From: Maritalea myrionectae DSM 19524
GTDB lineage: Bacteria; Pseudomonadota; Alphaproteobacteria; Rhizobiales; Devosiaceae
Assembly (NCBI RefSeq): GCF_000423365.1
Contig: NZ_AUHV01000003.1
Coordinates: 868,001 to 932,000 of the forward strand
Direction: 5' to 3'
Length of the DNA stretch: 64,000 nt
Under the pieces are notes generated by a model. The model had not been told where the DNA came from and did no database searches. It saw only the letters and a list, made by a program, of their open reading frames with translations. Both the position numbers and the translations under genes were made by a program. Shown in pieces: positions 45,802 to 55,854 of this stretch. Position 1 is the stretch's first letter. Every line of letters starts with the position of its first letter.

Positions 45802-45825
45802 GTCCGGCAAAGCAAAAAGCCGGAC
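45802..45825 (-). other. Intercistronic hairpin between oppC and oppDF
   Basis: GTCCGGC (45802-45808) / GCCGGAC (45819-45825); loop contains TTTTTGCTTT on the minus strand. Probably an mRNA processing or stability element. Confidence 0.5.
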
Positions 45826-45865
45826 AGCGTGAAAACAAGTCATATTCATGCATCCTTTCTTTTGC

Positions 45866-46795
45866 TTAGCGGTCTTTCGGGTCAAGCGCATCGCGCAACC
45901 CGTCACCGATAAAGAAGAAACAAAATAGCCCAACAATGAAGAAGGCCAATGGGAAACCCAATTGCCAAATCACACCATATTGCATGGTCTTTGCGCCTTC
46001 ATTGATCAAAGCACCCCATGAGGTCAAAGGTTCTTGAACACCCAAACCAAGGAAGGAGATAAAGCTTTCGGTCAAAATAAGACTTGGCACCAGCAACGAG
46101 GCATAAACAATTACGACGCCCAAAAGGTTAGGCACCACATGCCGCATAATAATGGTGAAGCTGCCAACGCCGGAGGCGATAGCGGCTTCAATGAATTCCT
46201 TGTTTTTAATCGACAAGGTTTGACCACGTACAATACGCGCCATATCCATCCAGGCAAAAAGCCCGATACCCACAAACAACATTTGCAGCGAGCGGCCAAA
46301 AACCACCAACAACAAGATCAACACAAACATGTACGGCACGGACAAAAGCAAATCCACGATCCGCATCATGATGTTATCTGTTGTGCCGCCAACATAGCCG
46401 GAAATCGCCCCGTAGAGCGTTCCAACGACCACCGCGACGGCAGCGCCAAGGAAACCAACTGTCAGCGAAATCTGCGTTCCCTGCAAAGTCCTCGCAAAGA
46501 TGTCACGACCCAAATCATCAGTGCCGAAATAATGGCCTGTTGCGATGGAGGGATAGCCCAATGTGGCGGCGTTGCCCATTGTGCCCCAGTCGATGGTTTC
46601 ATAGTCCCAAGGCGCAAATAGCGGCCCCACGAACGACAAAATGGTAATCAAGGCCAGCACAACTACGCTGACCACTGCGGCTTTGTTTCGCACAAAACGC
46701 GCCATGGCATCTTGCCATAGAGAGCGTCCTTTGATGGCATGCTGCTCAACAATATTTTCAGCGAGAGCATCCATTTTTTCACTTTTAGCAATCAT
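45866..46795 (-). CDS. oppC: Peptide ABC importer permease (OppC-type)
   Basis: 309 aa, about six helices. N-terminal LWQDAMARFVRNKAAVVSVVVL, cytoplasmic EAA-like loop with FIEAAIASGVGSFTIIMRHVVPNLLGVVIVYAS, the OppC/DppC signature. GGGAGGG precedes the ATG. Pairs with OppB. Confidence 0.92.
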   Translation of the reverse strand: MIAKSEKMDALAENIVEQHAIKGRSLWQDAMARFVRNKAAVVSVVVLALITILSFVGPLFAPWDYETIDWGTMGNAATLGYPSIATGHYFGTDDLGRDIFARTLQGTQISLTVGFLGAAVAVVVGTLYGAISGYVGGTTDNIMMRIVDLLLSVPYMFVLILLLVVFGRSLQMLFVGIGLFAWMDMARIVRGQTLSIKNKEFIEAAIASGVGSFTIIMRHVVPNLLGVVIVYASLLVPSLILTESFISFLGLGVQEPLTSWGALINEGAKTMQYGVIWQLGFPLAFFIVGLFCFFFIGDGLRDALDPKDR

Positions 46796-46807
46796 GTTCT
46801 GCCCTCC

Positions 46808-47755
46808 CTATGACAAGCGAATGCGTGGATCGAGCCAAGCATAAACAATGTCAACGATCATATTGAACGTAATGGTCAATACACCAATCAAAATGGTAAT
46901 CCCCATCATCACCGAATAGTCACGGTTAAAAGCAGAGTTCACAAAATACTGCCCCATCCCGCCTGTGCTGAAATACATATCCACCACAACCGAACCGGTG
47001 GCCATGCCCACAAAGGCCGGCCCAAGATAAGAGATAACGGGCATCAAAGCAGGCTTTAGCGCATGTTTGAGAATAACCTTCCGCTCTGAAAGACCTTTCG
47101 CCTTTGCTGTGCGGATAAAGTTGGAGTTCAACACTTCAAGCATTGAGGAGCGCGCAAGACGGGCGATGTTCGCCATATAGCTGGTCGACAACGCGATCAC
47201 TGGCATGATGACATATTCAATCTGCCCACCGTTCCAACCGCCGCCAGGCAGATAATATTGCCCGTCGGTTAGCCTGAACAGGCCAAGCGTGAAGATCAAC
47301 ACCAAGATCGGCGCCATCACAAAGTTTGGCAAAACCTGCGCACTGATTGAGATACCAACAGCGGTATAATCCATCGCTGTGTTGTGGCGAATTGCGGCAA
47401 CGATACCGAGCGTCAAACCAACAACCACCGCAAAGATAAAGGACCAAATCCCGTAGGTTAGCGTCACAGGAAAGCCCTGTGAGATGATGTCGTTAACCGA
47501 TCTGTCGCGGTATTTAAAAGATGGGCCAAAGTCAAAATTCGTGACGATGTTCCATATGTAGTTCCAGATTTGAACTGGCAAAGGATCATTCAAGCCGTAG
47601 CGTGCTTCAATGTTTTTCAGCACTTCTGGGGGCAATGCCCGCTCAGTGGTGAAGGGCCCACCTGGAGCCGCATACATCAGCAAGAATGATGCGATAATCA
47701 AAATCAACAGTGTGGGAATCGCATACCCGACACGTCGAACAATAAAACTGAACAT
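46808..47755 (-). CDS. oppB: Peptide ABC importer permease (OppB-type)
   Basis: 315 aa, six helices. Begins MFSFIVRRVGYAIPTLLILIIASF and contains FIRTAKAKGLSERKVILKHALKPALMPVISYLGP, the OppB EAA loop. It forms the transmembrane channel with OppC. Confidence 0.93.
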   Translation of the reverse strand: MFSFIVRRVGYAIPTLLILIIASFLLMYAAPGGPFTTERALPPEVLKNIEARYGLNDPLPVQIWNYIWNIVTNFDFGPSFKYRDRSVNDIISQGFPVTLTYGIWSFIFAVVVGLTLGIVAAIRHNTAMDYTAVGISISAQVLPNFVMAPILVLIFTLGLFRLTDGQYYLPGGGWNGGQIEYVIMPVIALSTSYMANIARLARSSMLEVLNSNFIRTAKAKGLSERKVILKHALKPALMPVISYLGPAFVGMATGSVVVDMYFSTGGMGQYFVNSAFNRDYSVMMGITILIGVLTITFNMIVDIVYAWLDPRIRLS

Positions 47756-47899
47756 TTTTGTAAAACCCTGCTTCCCTAAATGTGGGTCCTTTTAGGCGAT
47801 CCACATATGCGTGCGGACAGCGTGAACCTTCACATTATGCTTCCTTAACTTCCCCCAACATCGCATAACCCCCGATACGCGATAGGCAAGATAAAGAGA

Positions 47900-47931
47900 C
47901 ACCGCGCGAGACACTCAAGCCTCGCGCGGTG
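47900..47931 (-). other. Strong intercistronic hairpin between oppA and oppB
   Basis: CACCGCGCGAG (47900-47910) / CTCGCGCGGTG (47921-47931), 10-base loop, directly after the oppA stop. Such structures let the binding-protein mRNA outlast the permease mRNA; partial terminator also possible. Confidence 0.75.
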
Positions 47932-47940
47932 CACAAATTG

Positions 47941-49575
47941 TTATTCAGCTACCTTATAAAGGTCACGGCTGTACCAGTTTTGCTCAACGTTTTCGAAAGG
48001 CCAGCCTTTCAAATTGTCTTTGAGCATAATCACGCCAGCATAGTGATACACTGGGATCACAGGCATTTCTTCTGCCAAAATCTGCTCCACACGAGTGTAG
48101 TTATCTTGTGGGTTATCAGATGTTTTCGCAGCTACCATCAATTCGTCAACTTCGGCATTTGAATATTTGCCGTCATTGTAGCCTGATGGAGTTGTCACGA
48201 GATCCAAGAATGTGGATGCTTCGTTGTAGTCACCACACCATGCGCCACGTGCCAATTCAAAGTCTTGGTTACCACGTGTTTCAAGGAATGTTTTCCATTC
48301 CATGTTTGCAAGTGTCGCTTCAACACCCAATTTCTGCTTCCACATTTGAGACATGGCTACAGCAATTTTCTTGTGGCCTTCAGATGTGTTGTAAAGCATA
48401 TCAAACTGCAATGGATTGTCTGAACCATAACCTGCTTCAGCCAAAAGTTCTTTCGCCTTGGCGTCACGCTCCGCTTGGGTCATGCCTGCAAAATCAACAT
48501 CAGGAACTTCAAAGCCTGCGGTTGCAGCTGGTGTAAAGGTGTAAGCTTCGAACTGACCACCTTGAAGCACCTGGTCGGTGATCACTTTACGGTCCACAGC
48601 ATATGCAAGCGCTTTACGTACCCGTACATCTTTGAAGGCTTCAGGGCCTTTGTCAGACAAGTTGAAAGTGTAGTAATAGTTACACAGACGTGGGAATGAG
48701 TGTGCCTCATCTGGCATTTCTTCTTCCAACGCAGGATATTGACCAGCAGGAACCTCGGTCTTATCCAACTCACCTGCACGGTAACGTGTCAAAGCAACAT
48801 TTTCATCGTTGATCACCAAAGTCACAACCTTATCCAAGATTGTATCTTCGTTGTTCCAATACATTTCGTTGCGCTCACGAACGGTACGCTCGTTCAGCAC
48901 CCATTCGGTCAACTTGTATGCGCCGTTTGAAACCATGTTCTCAGGGCGTGTCCATGAGTCACCATGCTCTTCAATTGTGGCTTGGTGTGTTGGGAATGTT
49001 GTTGCGTGCGTGACCATTGACGCGAAGTAAGGCAAAGCTGAAGTCAGCTTAACGCGCAATGTTTTGTCATCAACAGCTTCTACACCCAGTTCTGATGGGT
49101 CTTTTTCGCCAGCAACAACTTCTGAGCCGTTTTCAATCGACATCAAATCCATGTACCAAGCATATGGTGAGGCTGTGGCTGGATCAGCTGCGCGACGCCA
49201 TGCATAAACAAAATCACCGGCGGTTACAGGATCACCGTTTGACCATTTGGCATCATCACGCAAATTAAATGTATAAACTGTATTGCCTTCGCTTGCTTCC
49301 CAGCTTTCAGCTACACCTGGGATCAGGTTGCCTTCTGCATCTTGGTTCAACAAGCCCTCAAACAAATCGCGAATAATATCTGAACCAGATACGTCTTCGT
49401 TCAATTGTGGGTCAAGTGTTGGGATACCATCGAGCAAACGATAGGTGAATGTTTGATCCGCCGCCAGCTTTTCGCCGGTCTCTGGATGCACATGGCTGTC
49501 CGCATATGCGCCGCTTGTCATGGCAGCAACAACTGCTGTCGCAGACGCCATTTTTAACATTGTGGTAAACTTCAT
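47941..49575 (-). CDS. oppA: Peptide-binding periplasmic protein (SBP family 5)
   Basis: 544 aa from the ATG at 49575 (GGGAG upstream), signal peptide 1-24 (TAVVAAMTSGAYA). SBP_bac_5 fold: FTYRLLDGIPTLDPQLNEDVSGSDIIRDLFEGLL, PLQFDMLYNTSEGHKKIAVAMSQMWKQKLG. Delivers peptides to OppBC. First and probably most expressed gene of the operon. Confidence 0.94.
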   Translation of the reverse strand: MKFTTMLKMASATAVVAAMTSGAYADSHVHPETGEKLAADQTFTYRLLDGIPTLDPQLNEDVSGSDIIRDLFEGLLNQDAEGNLIPGVAESWEASEGNTVYTFNLRDDAKWSNGDPVTAGDFVYAWRRAADPATASPYAWYMDLMSIENGSEVVAGEKDPSELGVEAVDDKTLRVKLTSALPYFASMVTHATTFPTHQATIEEHGDSWTRPENMVSNGAYKLTEWVLNERTVRERNEMYWNNEDTILDKVVTLVINDENVALTRYRAGELDKTEVPAGQYPALEEEMPDEAHSFPRLCNYYYTFNLSDKGPEAFKDVRVRKALAYAVDRKVITDQVLQGGQFEAYTFTPAATAGFEVPDVDFAGMTQAERDAKAKELLAEAGYGSDNPLQFDMLYNTSEGHKKIAVAMSQMWKQKLGVEATLANMEWKTFLETRGNQDFELARGAWCGDYNEASTFLDLVTTPSGYNDGKYSNAEVDELMVAAKTSDNPQDNYTRVEQILAEEMPVIPVYHYAGVIMLKDNLKGWPFENVEQNWYSRDLYKVAE

Positions 49576-49641
49576 AAAACTACTCTCCCTAGTAGACGTT
49601 TCCCTGTCGGTCTTGCTGTAATTAGCTGCCGACTTAAATAA

Positions 49642-49664
49642 GACAGTTACAAAGTGCAACTGTC
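49642..49664. promoter_or_regulatory. Dyad GACAGTT-N9-AACTGTC upstream of oppA
   Basis: Perfect 7-base arms at 49642-49648 and 49658-49664, 67-89 bases before the oppA ATG; a candidate operator. No adjacent regulator gene is visible. Confidence 0.45.
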
Positions 49665-49846
49665 CGACAATCACCGTAACGCCCTCTTAAACCTTTTGGC
49701 AAGCGTCGAATCCGGGCAATTCCAAAAAATATGAGGGAAAATTCCCTATTTTTTTGGCGCCCATTCAACTCCCATGCCAATCAATCATATAGCATTGCGA
49801 TACGGCGAATTGAGATTTCACCCCAAAATGGGATAAAAATAAACCC

Positions 49847-51130
49847 TTAATTTCGTTCAATAATCGCAGCGACCCCTTGACCACCGGCAGTGCAGACGGA
49901 AATCAGCGCCCGCTCTTTCTTTTGCCGTTCAAGCAAATTCACCGTTGCACCAAGAATACGCGCGCCTGTGGCGGCAAATGGGTGGCCATAGGCCACGCTG
50001 GAGCCGGTCAAATTAACCTTTCTCAGATCAATTTTCCCCAACGGCTTGTCCCGATCCAAAACTTGCTTGTTGTAAGTCTTGTCGGCAAACGCTTTCACAG
50101 TGCACAACAACACAGCCGCAAAGGCTTCGTGAATTTCGAATAGGTCGATATCCGCAAAGCTCAATTCTTCACGCTTCAGCATGTCTGAAACCGCAATGGT
50201 TGGCGCCATCAGCAGGCCGTCACCATGGGCAAAATCATTGGCGCTTACCGAACCGGTGCGCAAATAACCCAGGATCGGCAAACCACGTTCTTTCGCCCAT
50301 TCTTCACTGGCCAGCAAAACAGAGGCTGCCCCGTCGGTCAGCGGCGTCGAGTTTGCCGCCGTCAAGGTGCCATGACCGGATTTGCGGTCAAAGCTTGGCT
50401 TCAAACTCGCCAGCTTTTCCATCGTGCTATCTGCGCGCACATTATTGTCACGCACAATGCCCGCATGGGGCACAATCAGATCATCATGGAAACCATCTTC
50501 ATAGGCCTGCGCCGCTTTATGATGTGACCCCAAGGCCCACTCATCCTGCTCTTCGCGGCCAATGTCCCATTCGCGCGCCATCAACTCACAATGTTGGCCC
50601 ATGGAAAGGCCCGTGCGCGGCTCAGCGGTGGAGGGTGCATTGGGCACAACTTCGCCAAAGCTAAAGCCTTTAAAAACGCCCAGCTTTTGGCCCAATGTTT
50701 TCGCCCGGCTCAAATTGATCATCCGCTTGGAGAATTTTGGTCCAAACACGATGGGGCTATCGCTAACGCTATCCGCGCCGCAAGCAATGCCGCTTTCAAT
50801 TTCGCCAGTTGCGATTTTGGCACCAACCAGCAGCGCCGCCTGCAAAGACGTGCCGCAGGCAATCTGCACCGTCGTACCCGGTGTCGATGGGGCCAAACCC
50901 GCATTTAACGCCGCCTCACGTGCAATGTTAAAATCACGACTGTGATTGAGCACAACACCACCCATCACTTCATCAATATGGGTGTTGTTCAGCTTGTATT
51001 TATCCACCAAGCCCTTCAGGGCCCCCGTCATCATCGACAGGTTGGTTTCATCCCGATATCCCGTATGCGCCCGACAAAAGGGGATGCGGGCACTGCCAAC
51101 AATCGCGACACGCTTGAGTGTTTTTGTCAT
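49847..51130 (-). CDS. fadI: 3-ketoacyl-CoA thiolase (FadI-type)
   Basis: 427 aa. Thiolase residues: Cys in QIACGTSLQAAL (~90), His in EIHEAFAAV, Cys in SVCTAGGQG. It cleaves 3-ketoacyl-CoA to acetyl-CoA and a shortened acyl-CoA. Placed after fadJ (19 bases), and so last in fadE-fadJ-fadI. Confidence 0.93.
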   Translation of the reverse strand: MTKTLKRVAIVGSARIPFCRAHTGYRDETNLSMMTGALKGLVDKYKLNNTHIDEVMGGVVLNHSRDFNIAREAALNAGLAPSTPGTTVQIACGTSLQAALLVGAKIATGEIESGIACGADSVSDSPIVFGPKFSKRMINLSRAKTLGQKLGVFKGFSFGEVVPNAPSTAEPRTGLSMGQHCELMAREWDIGREEQDEWALGSHHKAAQAYEDGFHDDLIVPHAGIVRDNNVRADSTMEKLASLKPSFDRKSGHGTLTAANSTPLTDGAASVLLASEEWAKERGLPILGYLRTGSVSANDFAHGDGLLMAPTIAVSDMLKREELSFADIDLFEIHEAFAAVLLCTVKAFADKTYNKQVLDRDKPLGKIDLRKVNLTGSSVAYGHPFAATGARILGATVNLLERQKKERALISVCTAGGQGVAAIIERN

Positions 51131-51149
51131 ATTCCCAAATCCCTATTCT

Positions 51150-53132
51150 TTATGCTTTGCCATCACGGCGCGCTTTAAGCGGCCCGCCAAGGAATGGCGC
51201 AAATCCTGTGCCGAAAATCACGCCAATGTCCGCCATATCTGCATCGGCGACAATGCCCTCTTTCACGCACACTTCACATTCATCAACCAAAGGCTGTACC
51301 AGATCGCGACCCAGGCCTTCATAATTGGCATGGGGTGCAGCTTCGCCCTTTTGGGCTTTGCCATCTTCCCACTTATAAAAGCCTTTGCCGGTTTTCCTTC
51401 CCAAATGCCCTTGGGACACGAGCGAGGCAAATTTGCCCCCCTCTTTCACTTCCTGGCCGAGCTCTTCCGCCACAGCTTTACCCACATCCAAGCCGACAAC
51501 GTCCATCAGTTCAATCGGCCCCATCGGCATACCGAACGCGACTGCGGCCTTATCAATTTGCTCTGGGTTTTCACCATTCTCGACCCGCATCACGGCCTGC
51601 AGCATATAGGGCATCAACACGCGGTTGACCAAAAAGCCCTTCTCGCTTTTCACGATCACAGGGCTTTTACCAATAGCGGTACAAAAGCTCGCCCCCATGC
51701 GCACTTGCGCATCGGTGTTTTTAGCTTGCTTGATCACTTCAACCAGCGGCAATTGCGCCACCGGGTTAAAGAAGTGCAAACCGATCAGCCGTTTGGGCTG
51801 CTTCAGCACAGATGCGATATCTTCCAGCGGAATTGAGGATGTATTGGTCGCCATAATGGCGGTCTTTTTCATCTTCGGCTCAAGCTCAGCAAAAAGCTTT
51901 TGCTTAATCTCAAGTTTTTCTACAATCGCCTCAATCACCACATCAGCGCGGGACACGCCCTTGCCGTCCGGATCCGCCACCAAACGTGACACAGCCGCTT
52001 CCACGGCTTGTGGTTTTTTCAACCGTTTCTTGAATAGCTTTTTCGCCCGCTTTAAGGCTGGCTCAATCCGCTCCATATCCAAATCTTGCAGCGTCACTTC
52101 CATGCCGCGAGAGGCGCACCAAGCGGCAATATCGCCGCCCATCACGCCCGCGCCCACAACATGCACACGCCGGAACACAGGCTTTTCGCCTTTAACGCCT
52201 TGCGCTTTCAGTCCTTCAGACAAGAAGAAAACGCGACGCAGATTTTCCGCCGTATCGCTGGCCATCAAGTCCGGGAAATGCTCAATCTCTGCTTTAATGA
52301 AAGCCTTGGGATCATCTCCATATTTTTCATACAGATCGATCAGCTTATGCGGCGCCGGATAATGTTTGGGGTTGGCCTTATTTTTGGTCTGCTCGCGCAT
52401 CTTATTGGCGGTATAGCCTTTGAGCGGCCCCATCGCCATAAAACGCTTGGTGAAACCTGCAGGCTTGGATTTTTGCCGCTGCATCACTGCCTTGCGGCCG
52501 GCCCAACGCAATTGATCGCGATGTTTGACCAACCGATCCACCAGGCCCATGCCTTTGGCTTGGCCCGCACGATAATTCTTGCCGGTGAGCATTGCCGTCA
52601 TGGCCGCCACTGGCCCGGCCTGTCGGATCGAGCGCCCCGTGCCGCCAAAACCAGGGAAAATGCCCAACTTCACTTCAGGAAAGCCTAGCTTGGTTGAATC
52701 GTCATTGACCGCAATGCGGTAATGACAGGCCAGCGCCAACTCCAAACCGCCACCAAGGCAAAAGCCATGTATCCCAGCGACGATCGGAATGGACAGATTT
52801 TCGATCTTATTGAAAATCGCATGGGTCCGTTCCAGCGCTGCTGGCAGGATGGATGGATCGCTCATTTCATCAAACTCGCGTACATCCGCCCCGGCCACAA
52901 AGCCATTGTCTTTGGCCGAGAGCAACACCACACCAGCCAATTCGCCAGACGCCGCCAAATCTTCAAACCGCAACACCAAAGTTTCCAGCTCTTCAATGCA
53001 GGCGCGGCTGAGCACGTTCACTGGCGATTTTGGTGTATCAATCGTCAGCCAGCCAATTTGCTCCACGTCAATGTCGAAGTGCCAATATTTCAGCGTTGGC
53101 ATTTTTGGTTGTGCCACAGTGTTCGCTCCCAT
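51150..53132 (-). CDS. fadJ: Multifunctional enoyl-CoA hydratase/3-hydroxyacyl-CoA dehydrogenase (FadJ-type)
   Basis: 660 aa. N-terminal hydratase with GFCLGGGLELALACHYRIA (~105-125) and oxyanion contacts, Rossmann VHVVGAGVMGGDIAAWCASRG (~328), then dehydrogenase and C-terminal helical domains (FFNPVAQLPLVEVI, KGFLVNRVLMPYMLQAV). Performs two beta-oxidation steps. Start given at 53132; a GTG at 53117 has a better-placed GGGAG and is a real alternative. Four-base gap from fadE. Confidence 0.92.
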   Translation of the reverse strand: MGANTVAQPKMPTLKYWHFDIDVEQIGWLTIDTPKSPVNVLSRACIEELETLVLRFEDLAASGELAGVVLLSAKDNGFVAGADVREFDEMSDPSILPAALERTHAIFNKIENLSIPIVAGIHGFCLGGGLELALACHYRIAVNDDSTKLGFPEVKLGIFPGFGGTGRSIRQAGPVAAMTAMLTGKNYRAGQAKGMGLVDRLVKHRDQLRWAGRKAVMQRQKSKPAGFTKRFMAMGPLKGYTANKMREQTKNKANPKHYPAPHKLIDLYEKYGDDPKAFIKAEIEHFPDLMASDTAENLRRVFFLSEGLKAQGVKGEKPVFRRVHVVGAGVMGGDIAAWCASRGMEVTLQDLDMERIEPALKRAKKLFKKRLKKPQAVEAAVSRLVADPDGKGVSRADVVIEAIVEKLEIKQKLFAELEPKMKKTAIMATNTSSIPLEDIASVLKQPKRLIGLHFFNPVAQLPLVEVIKQAKNTDAQVRMGASFCTAIGKSPVIVKSEKGFLVNRVLMPYMLQAVMRVENGENPEQIDKAAVAFGMPMGPIELMDVVGLDVGKAVAEELGQEVKEGGKFASLVSQGHLGRKTGKGFYKWEDGKAQKGEAAPHANYEGLGRDLVQPLVDECEVCVKEGIVADADMADIGVIFGTGFAPFLGGPLKARRDGKA

Positions 53133-53136
53133 TTAA

Positions 53137-55599
53137 TTATTGTGCCGCAACAGTTTCGTCATCATCGCGATCTGCGCCCAAAGCGTTAGGGGCAAAATCA
53201 TCAACTTGAATCACCTTGTCTGTTGCCTCATCGGCGGCCCGTAAAATGCCCGCCTCATTATCATTCAAAATACCTTTTTCAACGGCGTCATCAATAGCGT
53301 CGCGATCAAGACGTCGCGCAATCTCGCCCTTTTTCAACGCACGGATAAAGCGTTTTTCAATTTCTTCCGCTTCTTCTACCTTATGTAGCGTATCTTCCAA
53401 AATACCGGTCCGGTCCTCTGGATCAAAGCTGACAAAGATGTCACGGGTCAAGCGATCACGCTGCTCTGAGTGCCGCAACAAGGCTTTGGCCAAACGATAG
53501 TTTTCACGATCAGATGAGCCTTTGGCCCGACGACCAAGCGGGAACACAAGGAACCGCATCAACGTGCGCAGCAAAGCATTGGGGAAGTTGTTAAAGACCT
53601 GATCAAAGCTATGCTCGATGGCGGCAAACCGATCTTCTGCAATGGCTTGCACAATCGGCAAATCATCGGCGATCGCGCCGTCATCTTCCCAGCGCTTCAG
53701 CGTGGTCGACATCAAATAAAGGTCGGACAAAATGTCTGCCATGCGGCCAGAAATACGTTGCTTCCGCTTCAAGTCGCCGCCCAGGAAGGCCACAACCCAG
53801 TCGCCCACCAACGCAAAGTTTTGCGCGTAACGGTGCAGACGTTGGTAATAGATCTTGGTCGGGCCATTGCGTGGTGAGGACGCAAAGCGACCAAAGGTGA
53901 GGCTGTGCAAGAAGCTCGCCAAAATGTTCCGCAGCATAAAGCCAGTGTGGCCTGCAAAGGCTTTGTCGAATGCCTTTTGCCCTTCGGCCGTGTTCTCGTT
54001 CTGCGCTGCAGAGATTTCTTTATAAAGGAACGGGTGCGCCCGGAGTGCGCCCTGCGCAAAGGTGATCAAGGTACGGGTCAAAATATTTGCCCCTTCCACC
54101 GTAATCGCCACCGGCACCGCTTGGTAACCTGCAAACAAATAGTTGGATGGGCCATCACAAACCGCACGCCCGCCATGCACATCCATGGCGTCATTGATGC
54201 GCTCACGCATGGCATCGGTGGTGCGGTATTTCAGCAGCGCCGAAATCACAGAAGGCTTTTGCCCTTCATCCACCATCGCCGCAGTGGTCGCCCGCGCACC
54301 TTCATACATATAGGAGTCTTTGACCAACCGCGCGATAGGTTCCGCGACGCCCTCCATCATGCCGATGGAAATGCCGAACTGGCGGCGAATACGCGCATAG
54401 GCTGTGGTCACGCGCAAAGCTTGCTTGATGGACACAGTGCCAATGGCAGGCAATGAAATCGCCCGGCCCGTGGACAGACATTCCATCAGCATGCGCCAAC
54501 CCTGGCCGCAATAATCCGTGCCGCCAATAATCCAGTCGAGCGGAATAAACACGTCTTTGCCGGAGTTTGGCCCATTCATAAAGGCCGACCGCGCCGGATA
54601 GTGACGGCGGCCAATATTCACGCCCTCATGGTCCGTTGGAATAAGTGCCAATGTGATGCCCACATTTGTGCCTTTGCCCAAGCGGTTTTCGGGGTCATAT
54701 AGATTAAATGCAAGGCCAAGCAATGTGGCAACCGGACCAAGGGTAATGTACCGCTTGTCCCAGTTCAGCTTCACGCCCAACACTTTCTTGCCTTCGTGCA
54801 TGCCCTCACACACCACGCCAACATCGCGCATACCTGCTGCGTCTGAACCCGCGTGCGGTGCGGTAAGCGCAAAACAAGGCACTTCTTTACCTGTCGCCAG
54901 GCGCTCGAGATATTTCTCTTTCTGGCCATCAGTGCCATATTTTTCAAGCAACTCGCCCGGCCCCAAAGAGTTGGGCACCATCACGGTGATACCCGCAGCA
55001 ATAGAGCGGCCCGCAATCTTTGACACGATCATAGACTGCGCCTGTGCCGAAAAGCCCAAACCGCCATGATCTTTGGAAATCAACATGCCCAGGAATTTAT
55101 TGTCTTTAAGATATTGCCAAACATCCTCTGGCATATCCGCCCGATTGTGACGCGTGTCCCAATCATCGATCATTTTGCACACTTCTTCGGTCGGCCCGTC
55201 CAAAAAGGCCCGTTCCTCATCGGTGAGGTGCGGCTTTTCAATGTCCAACAGCTTGTTCCACTGTGGGCGACCCGAAAATAGTTCAGCGTCCCAGCCGACG
55301 GTGCCCGCATCCAGGGCTTCTTGCTCAGTTCGTGAAACACGCGGCAAGATCGACTTTACGGCTTTATAAATATGGTTGGTCAACACCATGCGCCGGATCA
55401 TCGGCACACTCAAAAGCAGGAACACAACACCGGGAATGAACGCCAGAATCGCTACAAAGTTGAGCGACAACGCCCCACCCAGCGCCAGTGCCAACGCGGC
55501 ATAAGCCAGCGCCGCCAGGCCCCAAATGAAAAGTTTCGCCTCGACAATCGCCAAAGCGACAAACCCAACAATCAAAACAAGCGTCATTAATAGTGTCAT
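53137..55599 (-). CDS. fadE: Acyl-CoA dehydrogenase (FadE-type, membrane-associated)
   Basis: 820 aa, the long FadE form with two N-terminal membrane helices (MTLLMTLVLIVGFVALAIVEAKLF..., GVVFLLLSVPMIRRM). Dehydrogenase core: SLGPGELLEKYG, FALTAPHAGSDA, YCGQGWRMLMECLS, then a long C-terminal helical extension. It introduces the first double bond and passes electrons to the membrane. ATG 55599 has GGAGG five bases upstream. First gene of the minus-strand fad operon. Confidence 0.94.
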   Translation of the reverse strand: MTLLMTLVLIVGFVALAIVEAKLFIWGLAALAYAALALALGGALSLNFVAILAFIPGVVFLLLSVPMIRRMVLTNHIYKAVKSILPRVSRTEQEALDAGTVGWDAELFSGRPQWNKLLDIEKPHLTDEERAFLDGPTEEVCKMIDDWDTRHNRADMPEDVWQYLKDNKFLGMLISKDHGGLGFSAQAQSMIVSKIAGRSIAAGITVMVPNSLGPGELLEKYGTDGQKEKYLERLATGKEVPCFALTAPHAGSDAAGMRDVGVVCEGMHEGKKVLGVKLNWDKRYITLGPVATLLGLAFNLYDPENRLGKGTNVGITLALIPTDHEGVNIGRRHYPARSAFMNGPNSGKDVFIPLDWIIGGTDYCGQGWRMLMECLSTGRAISLPAIGTVSIKQALRVTTAYARIRRQFGISIGMMEGVAEPIARLVKDSYMYEGARATTAAMVDEGQKPSVISALLKYRTTDAMRERINDAMDVHGGRAVCDGPSNYLFAGYQAVPVAITVEGANILTRTLITFAQGALRAHPFLYKEISAAQNENTAEGQKAFDKAFAGHTGFMLRNILASFLHSLTFGRFASSPRNGPTKIYYQRLHRYAQNFALVGDWVVAFLGGDLKRKQRISGRMADILSDLYLMSTTLKRWEDDGAIADDLPIVQAIAEDRFAAIEHSFDQVFNNFPNALLRTLMRFLVFPLGRRAKGSSDRENYRLAKALLRHSEQRDRLTRDIFVSFDPEDRTGILEDTLHKVEEAEEIEKRFIRALKKGEIARRLDRDAIDDAVEKGILNDNEAGILRAADEATDKVIQVDDFAPNALGADRDDDETVAAQ

Positions 55600-55734
55600 T
55601 GCACCCTCCCAAACGGGCATTTGGACAAGCTGAAGCCCGGCACCATAGCCAGATCACAACAGTTTGCCTTTTTTGCGACATGCGCAACCATTTATCAGCG
55701 GCTTTTCAGCCTATTCCAGACAAGTCTGGCACAT

Positions 55735-55752
55735 ATTCACGTTAACGTCAAT
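55735..55752. promoter_or_regulatory. LiuR-like operator, fadE side
   Basis: ATTCACGTTAACGTCAAT, identical to the other copy except one base in the left arm; 136-153 bases before the fadE ATG. Confidence 0.65.
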
Positions 55753-55854
55753 CAAATGACTTTATCGGCAATATATTGAAAAAGACCGAAATAACATAGG
55801 GATAACGCGCGAATGGTCAATTTGTTCATTTTCCAACTAAATTTGCGTCGCTTA

